Assembly: GCF_004138325.1 (NCBI RefSeq)
Contig: NZ_SBLB01000004.1
Span: 124,001 to 188,000 of the forward strand
Direction: 5' to 3'
Length of the DNA: 64,000 nucleotides
Source of the DNA: Spirosoma sordidisoli
GTDB lineage: Bacteria > Bacteroidota > Bacteroidia > Cytophagales > Spirosomataceae
Shown in pieces: positions 1 to 9,320 of this stretch. The notes beneath the pieces were generated by a model. That model was not told where the DNA came from. It did no database searches and saw nothing but the letters and a program-made list of their open reading frames with translations. The position numbers and the translations under genes were made by a program. The stretch's first letter is position 1, and each line of letters begins with the position of its first letter.

Positions 1-3000
1 TGCTGATGGCATCGTTCTCGTCGAGAATCGGCAGCTTGGCACCGGGATTCTCGGGCGTCCAGGAGTTGTAGAGCACGTCTTTCGTCCGGTTGCCCTGGAA
101 GGTGTTGAAGTCGGTCCAGTAGCGCACGTAGTTGAAGACATCGTTGCCGGCAACCCCCTGCCCAAACACCGTCAGATCGAAGTTCTTATACCCGACCGAG
201 ACGTTCAGACCGTAGTTGAATTTGGGGTGCGGATTGCCGATAAACGCCTGGTCGTCGGCCGTAATCTGGCCGTCGTTGTTGATGTCGCGGTATTTGAACT
301 TACCCACACCCTTAACGCGCTGGCCGTTGATTACTACCTCGGCATCGTTGTAGCCCGGGAACTGCGGGGCCGCTGCCGCTTCTTCGGCCGTCTGGAAAAT
401 ACCGTCGATGATATAGCCGTAGAACAACGAAATCGGCTGTCCTACCACCGACCGGGTTACGGCGGGCAAACGCGACCCAAGTCCCAGCAGCGGCTCGTTC
501 GGGCTGGCGGGGTTCAGCTCCAGCACCTGGTTCCGATAGGTAGAGAAGTTCCCCGTCACCGTGTAGCGAATGTTGTTATCGAGGGCTTTACCGCGGTAGC
601 TGACCTGCAGGTCGACACCCCGGTTCCGGATGGCAGCTACGTTCTCGGCGGGCAGATCGCCCTGCCCTACCGTTGCCGGCCGGGGGCGGGTATAGAGGAG
701 TCCGGTTGTCTTTCGTTCGTACACGTCGAGGTTTACTTCGAGCGCGTTGTTGAACAGACCGGCGTCGAGTCCCACGTTGATAGAAGTCGTAGTCTCCCAG
801 CGGGCGTTAGGGTTCCCGAAGCGCTGAATCGCAAAACCGGTGTTATAGGCGTTCGGGTTGCCGTTGAGGCTGTAGCCACCCCGGTCGAAGTCGGCCGCGT
901 AGGTGGTGTAGGCGTTGTAATCGCCAATTTCCTGGTTACCCGTCTGGCCCCAGCCCGCCCGCAGTTTGAGGTCGCTGATGGTCGGAATCCCTTTCATAAA
1001 CGGCTCGCCCGTAATGCGCCAGCCCGCCGATACGGCCGGGAAGGTAGCATAGCGCTGAGCCGCCAGGAAGCGCGACGAAGCATCCCGACGCAGGGTAGCC
1101 TGGAAGAGGTATTTATCGCGATACGAATAGTTGGCCTGCCCGAAGTACGAGAACAGCCGGTAGTCGTTGAAGGCGTAGTTCCGGTTCGTCTGGGTAGCCT
1201 GGTCGCCTATGTCGAGGTACAGCAGCGAGGGATCTCCGCTGTAATACCGATCGCGGAAGCCTTCGATGAATTCGCCAAAAGCCGAAATGGACTCAAGCCC
1301 TACGAAGGCGTTGACGTTGTGTACACTGGCGAAGGTCTTCTTGTACGAAAGGGTATTGGTCCATGTCCACGAATACCGGTACTGACCGTCTTTCCGCACG
1401 CTGTAGGTTCGCACCGGCTCCGAGGCTTCGGGCTCGGGAATACCGTAATAGGTGCCGTAGGCAATGGTGCCGTCGAGTCCAAAACTGCTCCGGAGGGTGA
1501 AGTCCTTCAGGATGTCCGCTTCGGCATATACGTTGCCCAGCGCCCGCAGATCGCGGTAGCCGTTCTGCCCGGCCCGTTCGAGCAGGGCTACCGGGTTTTT
1601 TGCATTACCCAGGTTGCTGCCCAGCGTACCGGCGTAGTTACCGGCCACATCATATACCGGAACGATAGGCTGCATCCGGATAGCCATCAGGATTCCGTTA
1701 CCCTCGGTACCTTCGTTCCGGAAACCACCCGTCCGCTGCGCCAGTACCAGCTGCAGGTTTTCGCCGACGCGTACTTTGTTCTTGATGGTAAACTCGGTAT
1801 TGGCCCGCAGCGTGTAGCGCTTGAACCCGTTGGCCCGGATAATCCCTTCCTGGTTGAAATACCCTACCGAGAGGGCGTAGCGCCCTTTTTCCGTACCGCC
1901 CGACAAACCAATGTTGTAGTTCTGAATGGGCGCCGACGTCATGATCTCACGCAGCCAGTCGGTCCCTTCGGCATTGGCCTGGGTGATCTGGAACCGCTGC
2001 GACCCGAAGAGCGGATCATTGAAGCGATCGATGCTGTAGTTTCGATAGGTCCCGTCCGGATTGCGGGCTACGCGCGGATCATCGGCCGAGGCTCCGTCCG
2101 GAACGATAAAGGCCGGAATGACAGGCTCGGGACCGTTACCGTACTGCGCCTGCTGCGGATTTCCGTTGGCCGGGTTAACGACCCCCGCATTCCGTTTGCT
2201 GGCCCACAGATACTCGCCATACTCGCGGGTGTTGAGCAGGTCGAGGTAGCGGGTTGGCTGCTGGGTTCCGTAGTAGGAATCGAACGTCAGGCGCGGCTCG
2301 CCCGATTTCCCTTTCTTGGTCGTGATGATAACGACGCCATTCCCGGCCCGCGATCCGTAAATCGACGCCGAGGTGGCATCTTTCAGAATCTGGATACTCT
2401 CAATGTCGTTCTGGTTTAGGTTATTTAAATTTTCGCGGGTTGGCACGCCATCGATCACGTAGAGCGGGTTATTGTTACCCAGCGTTCCGAACCCACGGAT
2501 TCTGATACTGGCTCCTCCACCGGGCGAGTTATCCTGCAACACCTGCACCCCGGCCGCGCGCCCCTGTAGCTGCTGCCCCAGGTTAGCCGCCGGCACCGAC
2601 AGCAGCTCCTTGGTCTGGATCACCGTTACGGCGCTGGTGATGTCTTTTTTCTCCTGGGTAGCGTATCCGGTAACGACGACTTCATTCAGCGTCGACACAT
2701 CTTCGACCAGCGTCACATTCAGGCTGGTTTGTCCGCCAACGGCCACCTCCTGGGGTCGGTAACCAATGAACGAAAACACAAGTACCGCATCGTCGGGTGC
2801 CTGGAGCCGGAAGTTGCCTTCCGCATCGGTCGATACGCCCCGTGTAGTGCCTTTGATGGCTACGTTTACGCCGGGCAGGCCCGTTCCCGAAGCGCGGTCA
2901 ATCACCTTACCGGTTCGGTTGCCGCCGGGCCCGGGCTGAGTAGCGCCCGTTCCCTGACCCGGGGCGGGTGCCGGAGCGGCAGGTTGCGGAGCCGGAGTCG

Positions 3001-3241
3001 CGGCCGAGGGTGTGGTAGCGGTGCTGGTGATAGGCGTACTGCTTTGCGGAGTTGATGGTTCTCCGCCCATGATAGCTCGCTCGGCGGGTGTGGGTGTGGT
3101 AGCTGGCGGCTGCGCTGTACCCTGCGTAGCGGTTGTACTGGGCTGGCCAGTAGGTGTTCCCTGCCCCAGGGCGGTAAGACCAGCCAGTGGTAGCCCCATC
3201 AGCACCCCCAGACGGACAGTAGTCCTCAAGAAGTTTTTCAT
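1..3241 (-). CDS. SusC/RagA-family TonB-linked outer-membrane receptor, 3' end outside the window
   Basis: Outer-membrane beta-barrel that would import glycans or other large nutrients with a SusD lipoprotein, powered by TonB. The start is the ATG at 3241, giving MKNFLRTTVRLGVLMG and a signal peptide ending near residue 28. Residues 28-108 are a Pro/Thr/Ala-rich linker not present in the other two SusC proteins here. A carboxypeptidase-like regulatory domain follows (about 109-180, with FSFIGY), then the TonB-box-like segment DVSTLNEVVVTGY (about 181-193) and a plug with NPLYVIDGVPT and SIYGSRAGNGVVIITTKKGK. The barrel runs off the left edge, so the stop and any SusD partner are unseen. It is separated from the upstream SusC-SusD pair by a strong palindromic terminator, so it probably has its own promoter in the AT-rich 3242-3450 gap. 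Family assignment is secure; the substrate is unknown. Confidence 0.95.
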   Translation of the reverse strand, partial: MKNFLRTTVRLGVLMGLPLAGLTALGQGTPTGQPSTTATQGTAQPPATTPTPAERAIMGGEPSTPQSSTPITSTATTPSAATPAPQPAAPAPAPGQGTGATQPGPGGNRTGKVIDRASGTGLPGVNVAIKGTTRGVSTDAEGNFRLQAPDDAVLVFSFIGYRPQEVAVGGQTSLNVTLVEDVSTLNEVVVTGYATQEKKDITSAVTVIQTKELLSVPAANLGQQLQGRAAGVQVLQDNSPGGGASIRIRGFGTLGNNNPLYVIDGVPTRENLNNLNQNDIESIQILKDATSASIYGSRAGNGVVIITTKKGKSGEPRLTFDSYYGTQQPTRYLDLLNTREYGEYLWASKRNAGVVNPANGNPQQAQYGNGPEPVIPAFIVPDGASADDPRVARNPDGTYRNYSIDRFNDPLFGSQRFQITQANAEGTDWLREIMTSAPIQNYNIGLSGGTEKGRYALSVGYFNQEGIIRANGFKRYTLRANTEFTIKNKVRVGENLQLVLAQRTGGFRNEGTEGNGILMAIRMQPIVPVYDVAGNYAGTLGSNLGNAKNPVALLERAGQNGYRDLRALGNVYAEADILKDFTLRSSFGLDGTIAYGTYYGIPEPEASEPVRTYSVRKDGQYRYSWTWTNTLSYKKTFASVHNVNAFVGLESISAFGEFIEGFRDRYYSGDPSLLYLDIGDQATQTNRNYAFNDYRLFSYFGQANYSYRDKYLFQATLRRDASSRFLAAQRYATFPAVSAGWRITGEPFMKGIPTISDLKLRAGWGQTGNQEIGDYNAYTTYAADFDRGGYSLNGNPNAYNTGFAIQRFGNPNARWETTTSINVGLDAGLFNNALEVNLDVYERKTTGLLYTRPRPATVGQGDLPAENVAAIRNRGVDLQVSYRGKALDNNIRYTVTGNFSTYRNQVLELNPASPNEPLLGLGSRLPAVTRSVVGQPISLFYGYIIDGIFQTAEEAAAAPQFPGYNDAEVVINGQRVKGVGKFKYRDINNDGQITADDQAFIGNPHPKFNYGLNVSVGYKNFDLTVFGQGVAGNDVFNYVRYWTDFNTFQGNRTKDVLYNSWTPENPGAKLPILDENDAIS

Positions 3242-3452
3242 TGAGCAAACGGTTTAATAGGTTGACGTATAATTACTTAAGTAGCATAGCTAACTATGAC
3301 AACTTATTGGTAAATCTGAAATACGCCAACAATTGACCCGATTTATACGCTCTTAATGAGTCCTAATTCATCTTATAATTATCCTGTAGTCCTATAAATA
3401 TATACACCCTATATTATTAATATACAAAATGACACCTATATGCGTATACAAG

Positions 3453-3494
3453 ACCAAAAGGGGCTCTCCTGTTAACAGGAGAGCCCCTTTTGGT
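3453..3494 (-). terminator. Perfect 42-bp palindromic terminator after the SusC-SusD pair
   Basis: Two 18-base arms flank GTTAAC, which is itself palindromic, so the whole 42 bases is one perfect palindrome. It lies 24 bases past the SusD stop and before the AT-rich leader of the next SusC gene. On the minus strand only a broken T-run follows, so termination strength is uncertain, but position and stem stability fit a transcript end. Confidence 0.7.
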
Positions 3495-3517
3495 AAAAAC
3501 TAACTAAGTAGTGTATA

Positions 3518-5305
3518 CTATTTGTAAGCCGGGTTCTGCACCAGCGTTGGCTGACCGCCTTTGAAAGCGTTATCGATCGCTTCCTGCGGCACCGGGTAGT
3601 ACTCGTGTTTGCCTTTGGTAAAGCGGGCGCCTTTCAGGTAAGTCCGTTTGTCACCTTCTTTTGTAACGTACGTATTCAGCACGTCGGCAGCGATACCCCA
3701 GCGCACCAGGTCAAAGAAACGGTGGCCTTCCATAGCAAACTCCAGGCGAGTCTCGAAGCGAACGGCTTTGCGAGCCGACTCTTTCGAGGCAAATACGGAC
3801 GCCGGATATTCCTTAATTACGTAGTTAGCGGCCGGCTCCGCCGTTTCGGTATACGCGTCGCGGGTTGAACCCTGAATCGCTTTCTTCACGAAATCAGCCG
3901 GGTTGGCGGCCCGTTTCCGAACCAGGTTTGTCAGGTCACGAGCGCGCGACAGGCTACCGATTTCAACCTCAGCTTCGGCCAGCCACAGCAGTACGTGGGC
4001 ATAGCGGATAAGCCGGTAGTTGTTGGCGGTCAGGTTCTGCCAGCCAACGCCCAGCAGCGTGTTTTTCTTCGAAGCCACGTGCTTTTTCGGCGAGTAAGGA
4101 CCGGCATAAGTCTGATCGCGGATGAAGTCGCTGTTATGGATTTTGAAATCCTTATACAGAATTCCCCGGCGACCAACCGTCCAGTCAAGACGCGGGTCAA
4201 AGGTACCCGCATCGGGCGTGAAGGCACCATCGAGCGGGATACCCTGGTCGTTTTTCACGTCCACATTGTTGAACGTGTCGAACAGCGGCAGGCCATTGGC
4301 ATCGGTTTTATAGGCGTTAACCAGGTTCTGCGAGGGCTGATAGAACCCGCAGCAGCCCCAGGGCGACGCATACGGGTGAGCCAGGCCCATACCACGGGTC
4401 GACGCGCCATCGTCCGAAGCCGACTTGGCATACTGTACTTCAAAGATCGACTCCCGGTTGTTACGCGTATCAGAATCGAAATTCTGCGAGAAGTTGTCGA
4501 TCAGGCTGAACTTACCGCTGTTCACGACCTGGTCGAGCACCGTTTTGGCCTGCTGCAGTTTAGCTGCGTTGGGCGCACCCGTAGCAATGTCGAAGCCCTG
4601 GTACATATAGGTCTTTCCGAGGTGAGCCAGTGCGGCCCATTTGGTTGGACGACCGGGTTCTGCCTGCGTTTCGGGAAGGGTGGCAGCGGCAGCGGTGAAG
4701 TCAGCTTCGATATTTGGCCAGATCTCGGCGGTGTTGGGCAGCTTGGTCGAGTTCGGGTCGTTGGCATCGTACGCTTTCTCATCGATATACGGCGCATAGC
4801 GGAAAATCTTACGGGCTTCGAAATGGTAGTAGCCACGGAGGAATTTCGCTTCGGCTTCGATCTGCTTCTTGCGGGCGTCGCTGATATCCTTTACGTTGGT
4901 CAGGTTGTCAAGCACGTCGTTACAACGGGCAACGCCTTCGTAGAGACCCCGCCATTTGTTACGGATGTGGCCGTTGGTGGCCTGAAAGTCATAGCGCTCG
5001 ATAAACGTCTGCTCAGGCTGGTCACCCGCGTCAGTACCTTTGTAGGCATCGTCGGACGGAATACCGCCGAATACCCAGTTCTGAACTTCGTTTTCCCACG
5101 ATGCCTGGCCTCCAATTCCTTCGCCATCGAGCATCCCGTAGGCTCCGATCAGGAGGCCTTCAATTCCTTTGCCGTTGGTCAGCGACGCCGGACTGTACTG
5201 GCCCTGTGGCTCCCGCGTCAGGAATTTGTCGTTACAAGCGTTCAACACCAGCACACCAGCAAGTGTCAGGGCCGTCGTAGCTATTCTTTTATGAATTGTC
5301 TGCAT
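3518..5305 (-). CDS. SusD/RagB-family nutrient-binding lipoprotein
   Basis: Surface-exposed partner of the SusC receptor encoded 36 bases upstream; the pair would form a lidded outer-membrane importer. The 595-residue protein starts with a lipoprotein signal and lipobox ending at Cys24 (VLNACND). The N-terminal TPR-like half has the SusD pattern of WRGLYEGVARCNDVLDNL (about 113-130) and AEAKFLRGYYHFE. The C-terminal half ends with ETRLEFAMEGHRFFDLVRWG and YYPVPQEAIDNAF, both hallmarks of SusD/RagB. Length is normal for the family. No glycosidase or regulator is adjacent, so the ligand cannot be inferred. Confidence 0.96.
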   Translation of the reverse strand: MQTIHKRIATTALTLAGVLVLNACNDKFLTREPQGQYSPASLTNGKGIEGLLIGAYGMLDGEGIGGQASWENEVQNWVFGGIPSDDAYKGTDAGDQPEQTFIERYDFQATNGHIRNKWRGLYEGVARCNDVLDNLTNVKDISDARKKQIEAEAKFLRGYYHFEARKIFRYAPYIDEKAYDANDPNSTKLPNTAEIWPNIEADFTAAAATLPETQAEPGRPTKWAALAHLGKTYMYQGFDIATGAPNAAKLQQAKTVLDQVVNSGKFSLIDNFSQNFDSDTRNNRESIFEVQYAKSASDDGASTRGMGLAHPYASPWGCCGFYQPSQNLVNAYKTDANGLPLFDTFNNVDVKNDQGIPLDGAFTPDAGTFDPRLDWTVGRRGILYKDFKIHNSDFIRDQTYAGPYSPKKHVASKKNTLLGVGWQNLTANNYRLIRYAHVLLWLAEAEVEIGSLSRARDLTNLVRKRAANPADFVKKAIQGSTRDAYTETAEPAANYVIKEYPASVFASKESARKAVRFETRLEFAMEGHRFFDLVRWGIAADVLNTYVTKEGDKRTYLKGARFTKGKHEYYPVPQEAIDNAFKGGQPTLVQNPAYK

Positions 5306-5341
5306 GGAATCTATGCGTTTTTTCGAATGGTAGTAGTTGAA

Positions 5342-8300
5342 TTAGAAACCTAAGCTCAGGCCGAACAACAACGTTCTCGATACGGGCAGGTAACCACCAT
5401 CGAAGCCAAGGTTGCGGTTTCTATCCGCATTGAAGTTGTTGGAGATACTGATCTCCGGGTTCAGGCCTTCGTACTTGGTGAAGGTCAGCAGGTTCTGGCT
5501 CTGGATATACACCTGAGCGCTGCTCAGACCGATTTTAGACAGCAGCGTCGTTGGCAGCGTATAGCCCAGTTGCAGGTTTTTCAGGCGGAAATACGAACCA
5601 TCTTCGATGAAGTACGACGAAGGGCGGCTGCTAACCTGGTCGTTGGCATCCGGGATGGGCACCGTACCACCGGGGTTCGTTGGCGACCAGGCATCGTACA
5701 GCGCCCGGCGTGAGCGGTTACCCTGGAAGGTATTGAAATCCGAGAAGTAGCGCGTATAGTTGAAGATATCGTTCCCCTGCGAACCGCTGCCGAAGATGGT
5801 CAGATCGAAGTTCTTGTAGCCAAGGTTCACGTTCAGACCATAGGTGAAATCGGGGTGCGGGTTGCCAATAACCGTCCGGTCAGCATCGGTAATTACGTTA
5901 TCACCGTTGATGTCGGCAATCTTGAATTTACCGGCCCGGTTGTAGTCACCATAGGGAGCCCAGGCTTTTGCTTCTTCTTCTGACTGGAAGATACCCAGCA
6001 CTTTATAGCCGAAGAAAGACGAGATGGGCAGACCGGCCTGCGTTACCGTTACAGCCGGTACGCGCGAGCCGTAACCGAAGTAGCGGGTGTTATCGCTTTC
6101 GTCCAGTTTCAGCACCTTGTTCCGATAGGTAGCCACGTTAGCGCTGACCCCGTAGCGGAAATCACCAACCCGGTCCCGATAGCTGATCGCCAGATCGACA
6201 CCGCGGTTCTGCATACTACCTACGTTGAAGGCGGGTACTTCAGCATCGCCCGCCGTGAAGGTAAAGGGCGTCGTGAAGAGCATGTCGGTTGTTTTGCGGC
6301 TCCATACGTCGAAGTTCACCTCCAGTTTGTTCGACAGCAGGGTTACGTCCAGACCGATGTTGGTCGAGGCCGTAGCTTCCCATTTGGCATTGGGGTTACC
6401 GAAACGACGAATATCGAAACCGGCCGTTGCGGTGCTGGTGCTTCCGTCAATCGGATAGCCCGAGTTGAAGGTGTTCGACTGGTAGGTCGTATACGCGTTG
6501 TAGTCACCGATAGCCTGGTTACCCGTCAGACCGTATCCAAAACGCAGCTTCATGTCGTTAACGAAGGCCACGTTGTTTTTAAAGAAATTCTCCTGCGAAA
6601 TCCGCCAGCCTGCCGATACAGCCGGGAACAGAGCACTGTTCGAAGCCGACAGGAAGCGCGACGATTTATCCTGACGGATGATCCCCTGAATCAGGTACTT
6701 ATCGCCGAATGCGTAGTTGACTTTACCGAAGATCGAGAACAGCGTATAGTCCTGCTCCAGGCGACCTTCGTTACTGGCCGACGACTGGGTACCCAGATCC
6801 AGGTAGCTCTGAATAGCCAGCTGCTCGTTGAAGAAACCGCTCCGGGCCGCGCCGAAGAACTCCTGGTACTGACGGATGGCTTCGGTACCGATGTAGGCAT
6901 CAACTTTATGAACGGTGTTAAACGTACGCGAGTAGTTCAGGGTGTTGGTCCATACCCACTGGTAGGCATAACGATTCTGGTCGGTCAGGCTATTGTTGAA
7001 GCTACCCTCGATGTACTCGGGGTTAGCCCGGCCCAGGTACTTGGCGCGGTCACCATTGGCGTCGATACCAATGGTTGTGCGGGCCGTCAGACCCGAGCTC
7101 AGGTCAACTTCTGCGTAGGCATTACCGAATACGCGTAAGCTGTTGTAGCGGTTGTCCTGCTCCCGAAACAGCGTTGCTACGGGGTTGGAGTTGTTACCCA
7201 GGTTCAGACCACGGCTACCGGCGAAGTTACCAGCGATATCATAAACCGGCAGCAGCGGGTGGTGCTTGTACGAACCCGATACGGCGTTCTGCTCTTCATT
7301 GTTGTTGAAACCACCCTTCCGGCTGCTGTAAGCCACCGTCAGGTTTTCGCCCACGCGAATCCGCTTCTTGATGTTGAATTCGGTATTGGCCCGAACCGAG
7401 TAGCGGTCATAGCCGATATACCTAACCGTACCCTGCTGGTTGAAATAGTTGACCGACAGTGCGTAGCGGCCCGTCTCTGAACCACCCGTAGCGCCCAGCT
7501 GATAGTTCTGGATGGGCGCCGTACGCGATACCTCATCGAACCAGTTGGTGTTGGCAGAACGGGTAATCGGATAGATGTTGCTCGGCGTGAGCGAGTACAG
7601 GTTCGGGTTTACACCAGCCGACCCTTCAGCCCCTTTGCTGGGGAATACATACGCCGGAATCGTTACCTGACCGTTGGTTCCGTAGGTATACTGACCGTGA
7701 GACGGTGTTTTGCCAGCGTTTATGTCAGCTAAGTATAAATACCGGCCCAGCTCCTCGGCGTTCAGCACTTCGCCTTTCTTAGCCCACTGCTGCGACCCGT
7801 AGTACATATCGAAGGTAACCTTCGAAGCACCGGCTTTTCCTTTCTTGGTCGTGATGATCACAACGCCGTTGGCAGCCCGCGATCCGTAGATCGATGAAGC
7901 CGACGCATCCTTCAGCACCTGGAAGGTTTCGATGTCGTTCTGGTTGATCGTACCGAGGTTCTGGGTGGGTACACCGTCAATGATATAGAGTGGATCATTG
8001 TTACCAATCGTACCGAATCCACGGATACGTACGGTAGCGCTACCGCCCGGTGTAGCATCGTTGACAACCGTTACACCCGCCACGCGACCCTGCAGCTGCT
8101 GGGCCACATCCGTAGCCGGAATAGACAGTAACTCCTTGGTATTCACGGTAGCGACCGCCCCCGTAATGTCGCGCCGTGACTGAGCGCTGTACCCTGTAAC
8201 AACGACTTCACTCAGCGTCGAAACATCTTCGGCCAGTGTTACATTGATCGTTGTCTGGTTTCCAACCGCCACTTCCTGGGCTTTGTAGCCGATAAACGAA

Positions 8301-8533
8301 AAAACCAGCACCTGCCCATTGTTGACCGGAATGCTAAATTCCCCACTGGCGTTTGTAGTTACCCCCCGGGTCGTTCCCTTTACGGACACGTTGACACCGG
8401 GAATCCCCCCGCCATCGGCCTGGCCGGTTACCCGACCTGTTCGGACGGTGCCTTGTCCGTATCCCACTGTCCCGATGAGTAATAAGCTCATCAGCAGACA
8501 CAATCTTACTGTAGAACAGAAGATGTTCATCAT
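5342..8533 (-). CDS. SusC/RagA-family TonB-linked outer-membrane receptor
   Basis: A complete 1063-residue SusC-type transporter and first gene of a two-gene operon with the SusD gene. Two consecutive ATG codons at the start make the exact initiator uncertain by one residue. The signal peptide ends near residue 26 (VGYGQ). The carboxypeptidase-like domain is at about 30-100 (GIPGVNVSVKGTTRG, FSFIGY), the TonB-box-like DVSTLSEVVVTGY at 103-115, the plug with PLYIIDGVPTQNLG and SSIYGSRAANGVVIITTKKG, and then the barrel ending in SRTLLFGLSLGF. It is closely similar throughout to the truncated receptor at the left edge, suggesting tandem duplication, but lacks that protein's proline-rich linker. 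Confidence 0.97.
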   Translation of the reverse strand: MMNIFCSTVRLCLLMSLLLIGTVGYGQGTVRTGRVTGQADGGGIPGVNVSVKGTTRGVTTNASGEFSIPVNNGQVLVFSFIGYKAQEVAVGNQTTINVTLAEDVSTLSEVVVTGYSAQSRRDITGAVATVNTKELLSIPATDVAQQLQGRVAGVTVVNDATPGGSATVRIRGFGTIGNNDPLYIIDGVPTQNLGTINQNDIETFQVLKDASASSIYGSRAANGVVIITTKKGKAGASKVTFDMYYGSQQWAKKGEVLNAEELGRYLYLADINAGKTPSHGQYTYGTNGQVTIPAYVFPSKGAEGSAGVNPNLYSLTPSNIYPITRSANTNWFDEVSRTAPIQNYQLGATGGSETGRYALSVNYFNQQGTVRYIGYDRYSVRANTEFNIKKRIRVGENLTVAYSSRKGGFNNNEEQNAVSGSYKHHPLLPVYDIAGNFAGSRGLNLGNNSNPVATLFREQDNRYNSLRVFGNAYAEVDLSSGLTARTTIGIDANGDRAKYLGRANPEYIEGSFNNSLTDQNRYAYQWVWTNTLNYSRTFNTVHKVDAYIGTEAIRQYQEFFGAARSGFFNEQLAIQSYLDLGTQSSASNEGRLEQDYTLFSIFGKVNYAFGDKYLIQGIIRQDKSSRFLSASNSALFPAVSAGWRISQENFFKNNVAFVNDMKLRFGYGLTGNQAIGDYNAYTTYQSNTFNSGYPIDGSTSTATAGFDIRRFGNPNAKWEATASTNIGLDVTLLSNKLEVNFDVWSRKTTDMLFTTPFTFTAGDAEVPAFNVGSMQNRGVDLAISYRDRVGDFRYGVSANVATYRNKVLKLDESDNTRYFGYGSRVPAVTVTQAGLPISSFFGYKVLGIFQSEEEAKAWAPYGDYNRAGKFKIADINGDNVITDADRTVIGNPHPDFTYGLNVNLGYKNFDLTIFGSGSQGNDIFNYTRYFSDFNTFQGNRSRRALYDAWSPTNPGGTVPIPDANDQVSSRPSSYFIEDGSYFRLKNLQLGYTLPTTLLSKIGLSSAQVYIQSQNLLTFTKYEGLNPEISISNNFNADRNRNLGFDGGYLPVSRTLLFGLSLGF

Positions 8534-8578
8534 AAGTGTAGCAATAGTTTAGGTTAAGAATGCGTATTTGTACTTACG

Positions 8579-8609
8579 CAAAATACCGTATAATTTTCAG
8601 TTATATCAA
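8579..8609 (-). promoter_or_regulatory. Candidate Bacteroidota-type promoter for the SusC-SusD operon
   Basis: Read on the minus strand, TTG is followed after 21 bases by TATTTTG, one base short of the TAnnTTTG consensus for the primary sigma factor of Bacteroidota. It lies about 46 bases before the SusC start in AT-rich DNA. This is a pattern match only. Confidence 0.3.
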
Positions 8610-8713
8610 TTATAGCTAATTACATATCAGAATAATCTTATTCATAAATAGAAAAACTTTAAAAAATCTTTGATTAGTTCAATAAAATAGTATATATATA
8701 GACAATACCTAAT

Positions 8714-9079
8714 TTATAGCTTTCCCCCCAGTCTGCGTAATTCTACCAGCAGCTGGTCGTTGGTTTCCTGGAGGAGCGAAACCCGCTCCGTTAGCTGAAA
8801 CAGCAGAAATTCCATGTTCCGCAATCGCTCTTCTGTCGTAATGGCAGCCGACGGCGAGTTTAGCTGTTTGAACATAAGTCCTTCGCCCCGGAGTAGCCAG
8901 TCGGCGTTGACCTGCGGGTAGGCCAGGAGTATTTTCTCGATCGTATCGTAGCGGGGTTTCAGCCGGCCGTGCAGGATATGGTATACTTTTTCGCCCCGGC
9001 GTTCGCCTAGCTGGCGGGCAAACTCAAGAACGCTCACGTTCAGAGCATCAATTAATTCCTGCAGACGCGAATGAATCAT
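8714..9079 (-). CDS. Cro/C1-type helix-turn-helix protein with C-terminal coiled coil
   Basis: A 121-residue predicted DNA-binding protein. Residues 3-66 form a five-helix XRE-like domain (LNVSVLEFARQLGE as the first helices, a recognition region around VYHILHGRLKPRYDTIEKIL, then the frequent NADWLLRGEG ending). Residues 84-116 are leucine-rich heptads (RNMEFLLFQLTERVSLLQE) that look like a dimerising coiled coil. Similar short XRE proteins are common in Bacteroidota, often near phage-derived or accessory genes. It is divergent from the cassette that follows, and the intergenic region holds a perfect inverted repeat and a direct repeat that could be its operators. Target genes are inferred from position only. 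Confidence 0.8.
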   Translation of the reverse strand: MIHSRLQELIDALNVSVLEFARQLGERRGEKVYHILHGRLKPRYDTIEKILLAYPQVNADWLLRGEGLMFKQLNSPSAAITTEERLRNMEFLLFQLTERVSLLQETNDQLLVELRRLGGKL

Positions 9080-9107
9080 AGACGGGCAGTGAAAGGAAGA
9101 GATACAA

Positions 9108-9127
9108 CCTGGCAGGCCCCTGCCAGG
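9108..9127. promoter_or_regulatory. Inverted repeat, possible operator of the HTH protein
   Basis: CCTGGCAGG and CCTGCCAGG are perfect 9-base arms separated by CC. The repeat lies 29 bases upstream of the HTH gene start, in the gap shared with the divergent cassette. It could instead be a short hairpin in the HTH leader. Confidence 0.35.
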
Positions 9128-9160
9128 AACGCATAAACACGGGTAAGGGTAACGATCTTT

Positions 9161-9182
9161 TTTTACCTATTTACCTGTAAAA
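9161..9182. promoter_or_regulatory. TTTTAC-N10-GTAAAA inverted repeat containing a TTTACCT direct repeat
   Basis: TTTTAC and GTAAAA are complementary arms spaced 10 bases apart, and TTTACCT occurs twice at an 8-base step within the site. It lies between the HTH gene and the candidate promoter of the divergent cassette, where a repressor operator would be expected. No binding evidence exists. Confidence 0.3.
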
Positions 9183-9208
9183 TTAGACCAACAAATCGCC
9201 GGAATGGC

Positions 9209-9239
9209 TTGGTATTATACGCAAAACTGTGTAAATTTA
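9209..9239 (+). promoter_or_regulatory. Candidate promoter of the nuclease cassette
   Basis: TTGG, a 19-base spacer and TAAATTTA match the Bacteroidota TTG / TAnnTTTG pattern with one mismatch in the last base. It would give a leader of roughly 75 bases before the ATG at 9321. Confidence 0.4.
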
Positions 9240-9320
9240 ATGCTATAAACAACACCCTTATAAAAGGCAAAAGGGACCGCAAAATGGGCCCCCTGCTTGA
9301 ACAGTAAACAACAAATACTA

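Noticed and set aside
227-2419. Long plus-strand open frame (730 codons) opposite the left-edge SusC gene
   Set aside because: It is an antisense shadow of GC-rich codons; the minus strand reads as a clear SusC protein, and the plus-strand translation has no domain.
2907-3248. 113-codon minus-strand frame starting just before the SusC start
   Set aside because: It is an alternative frame of the SusC signal-peptide and linker region, with low-complexity sequence and no domain.
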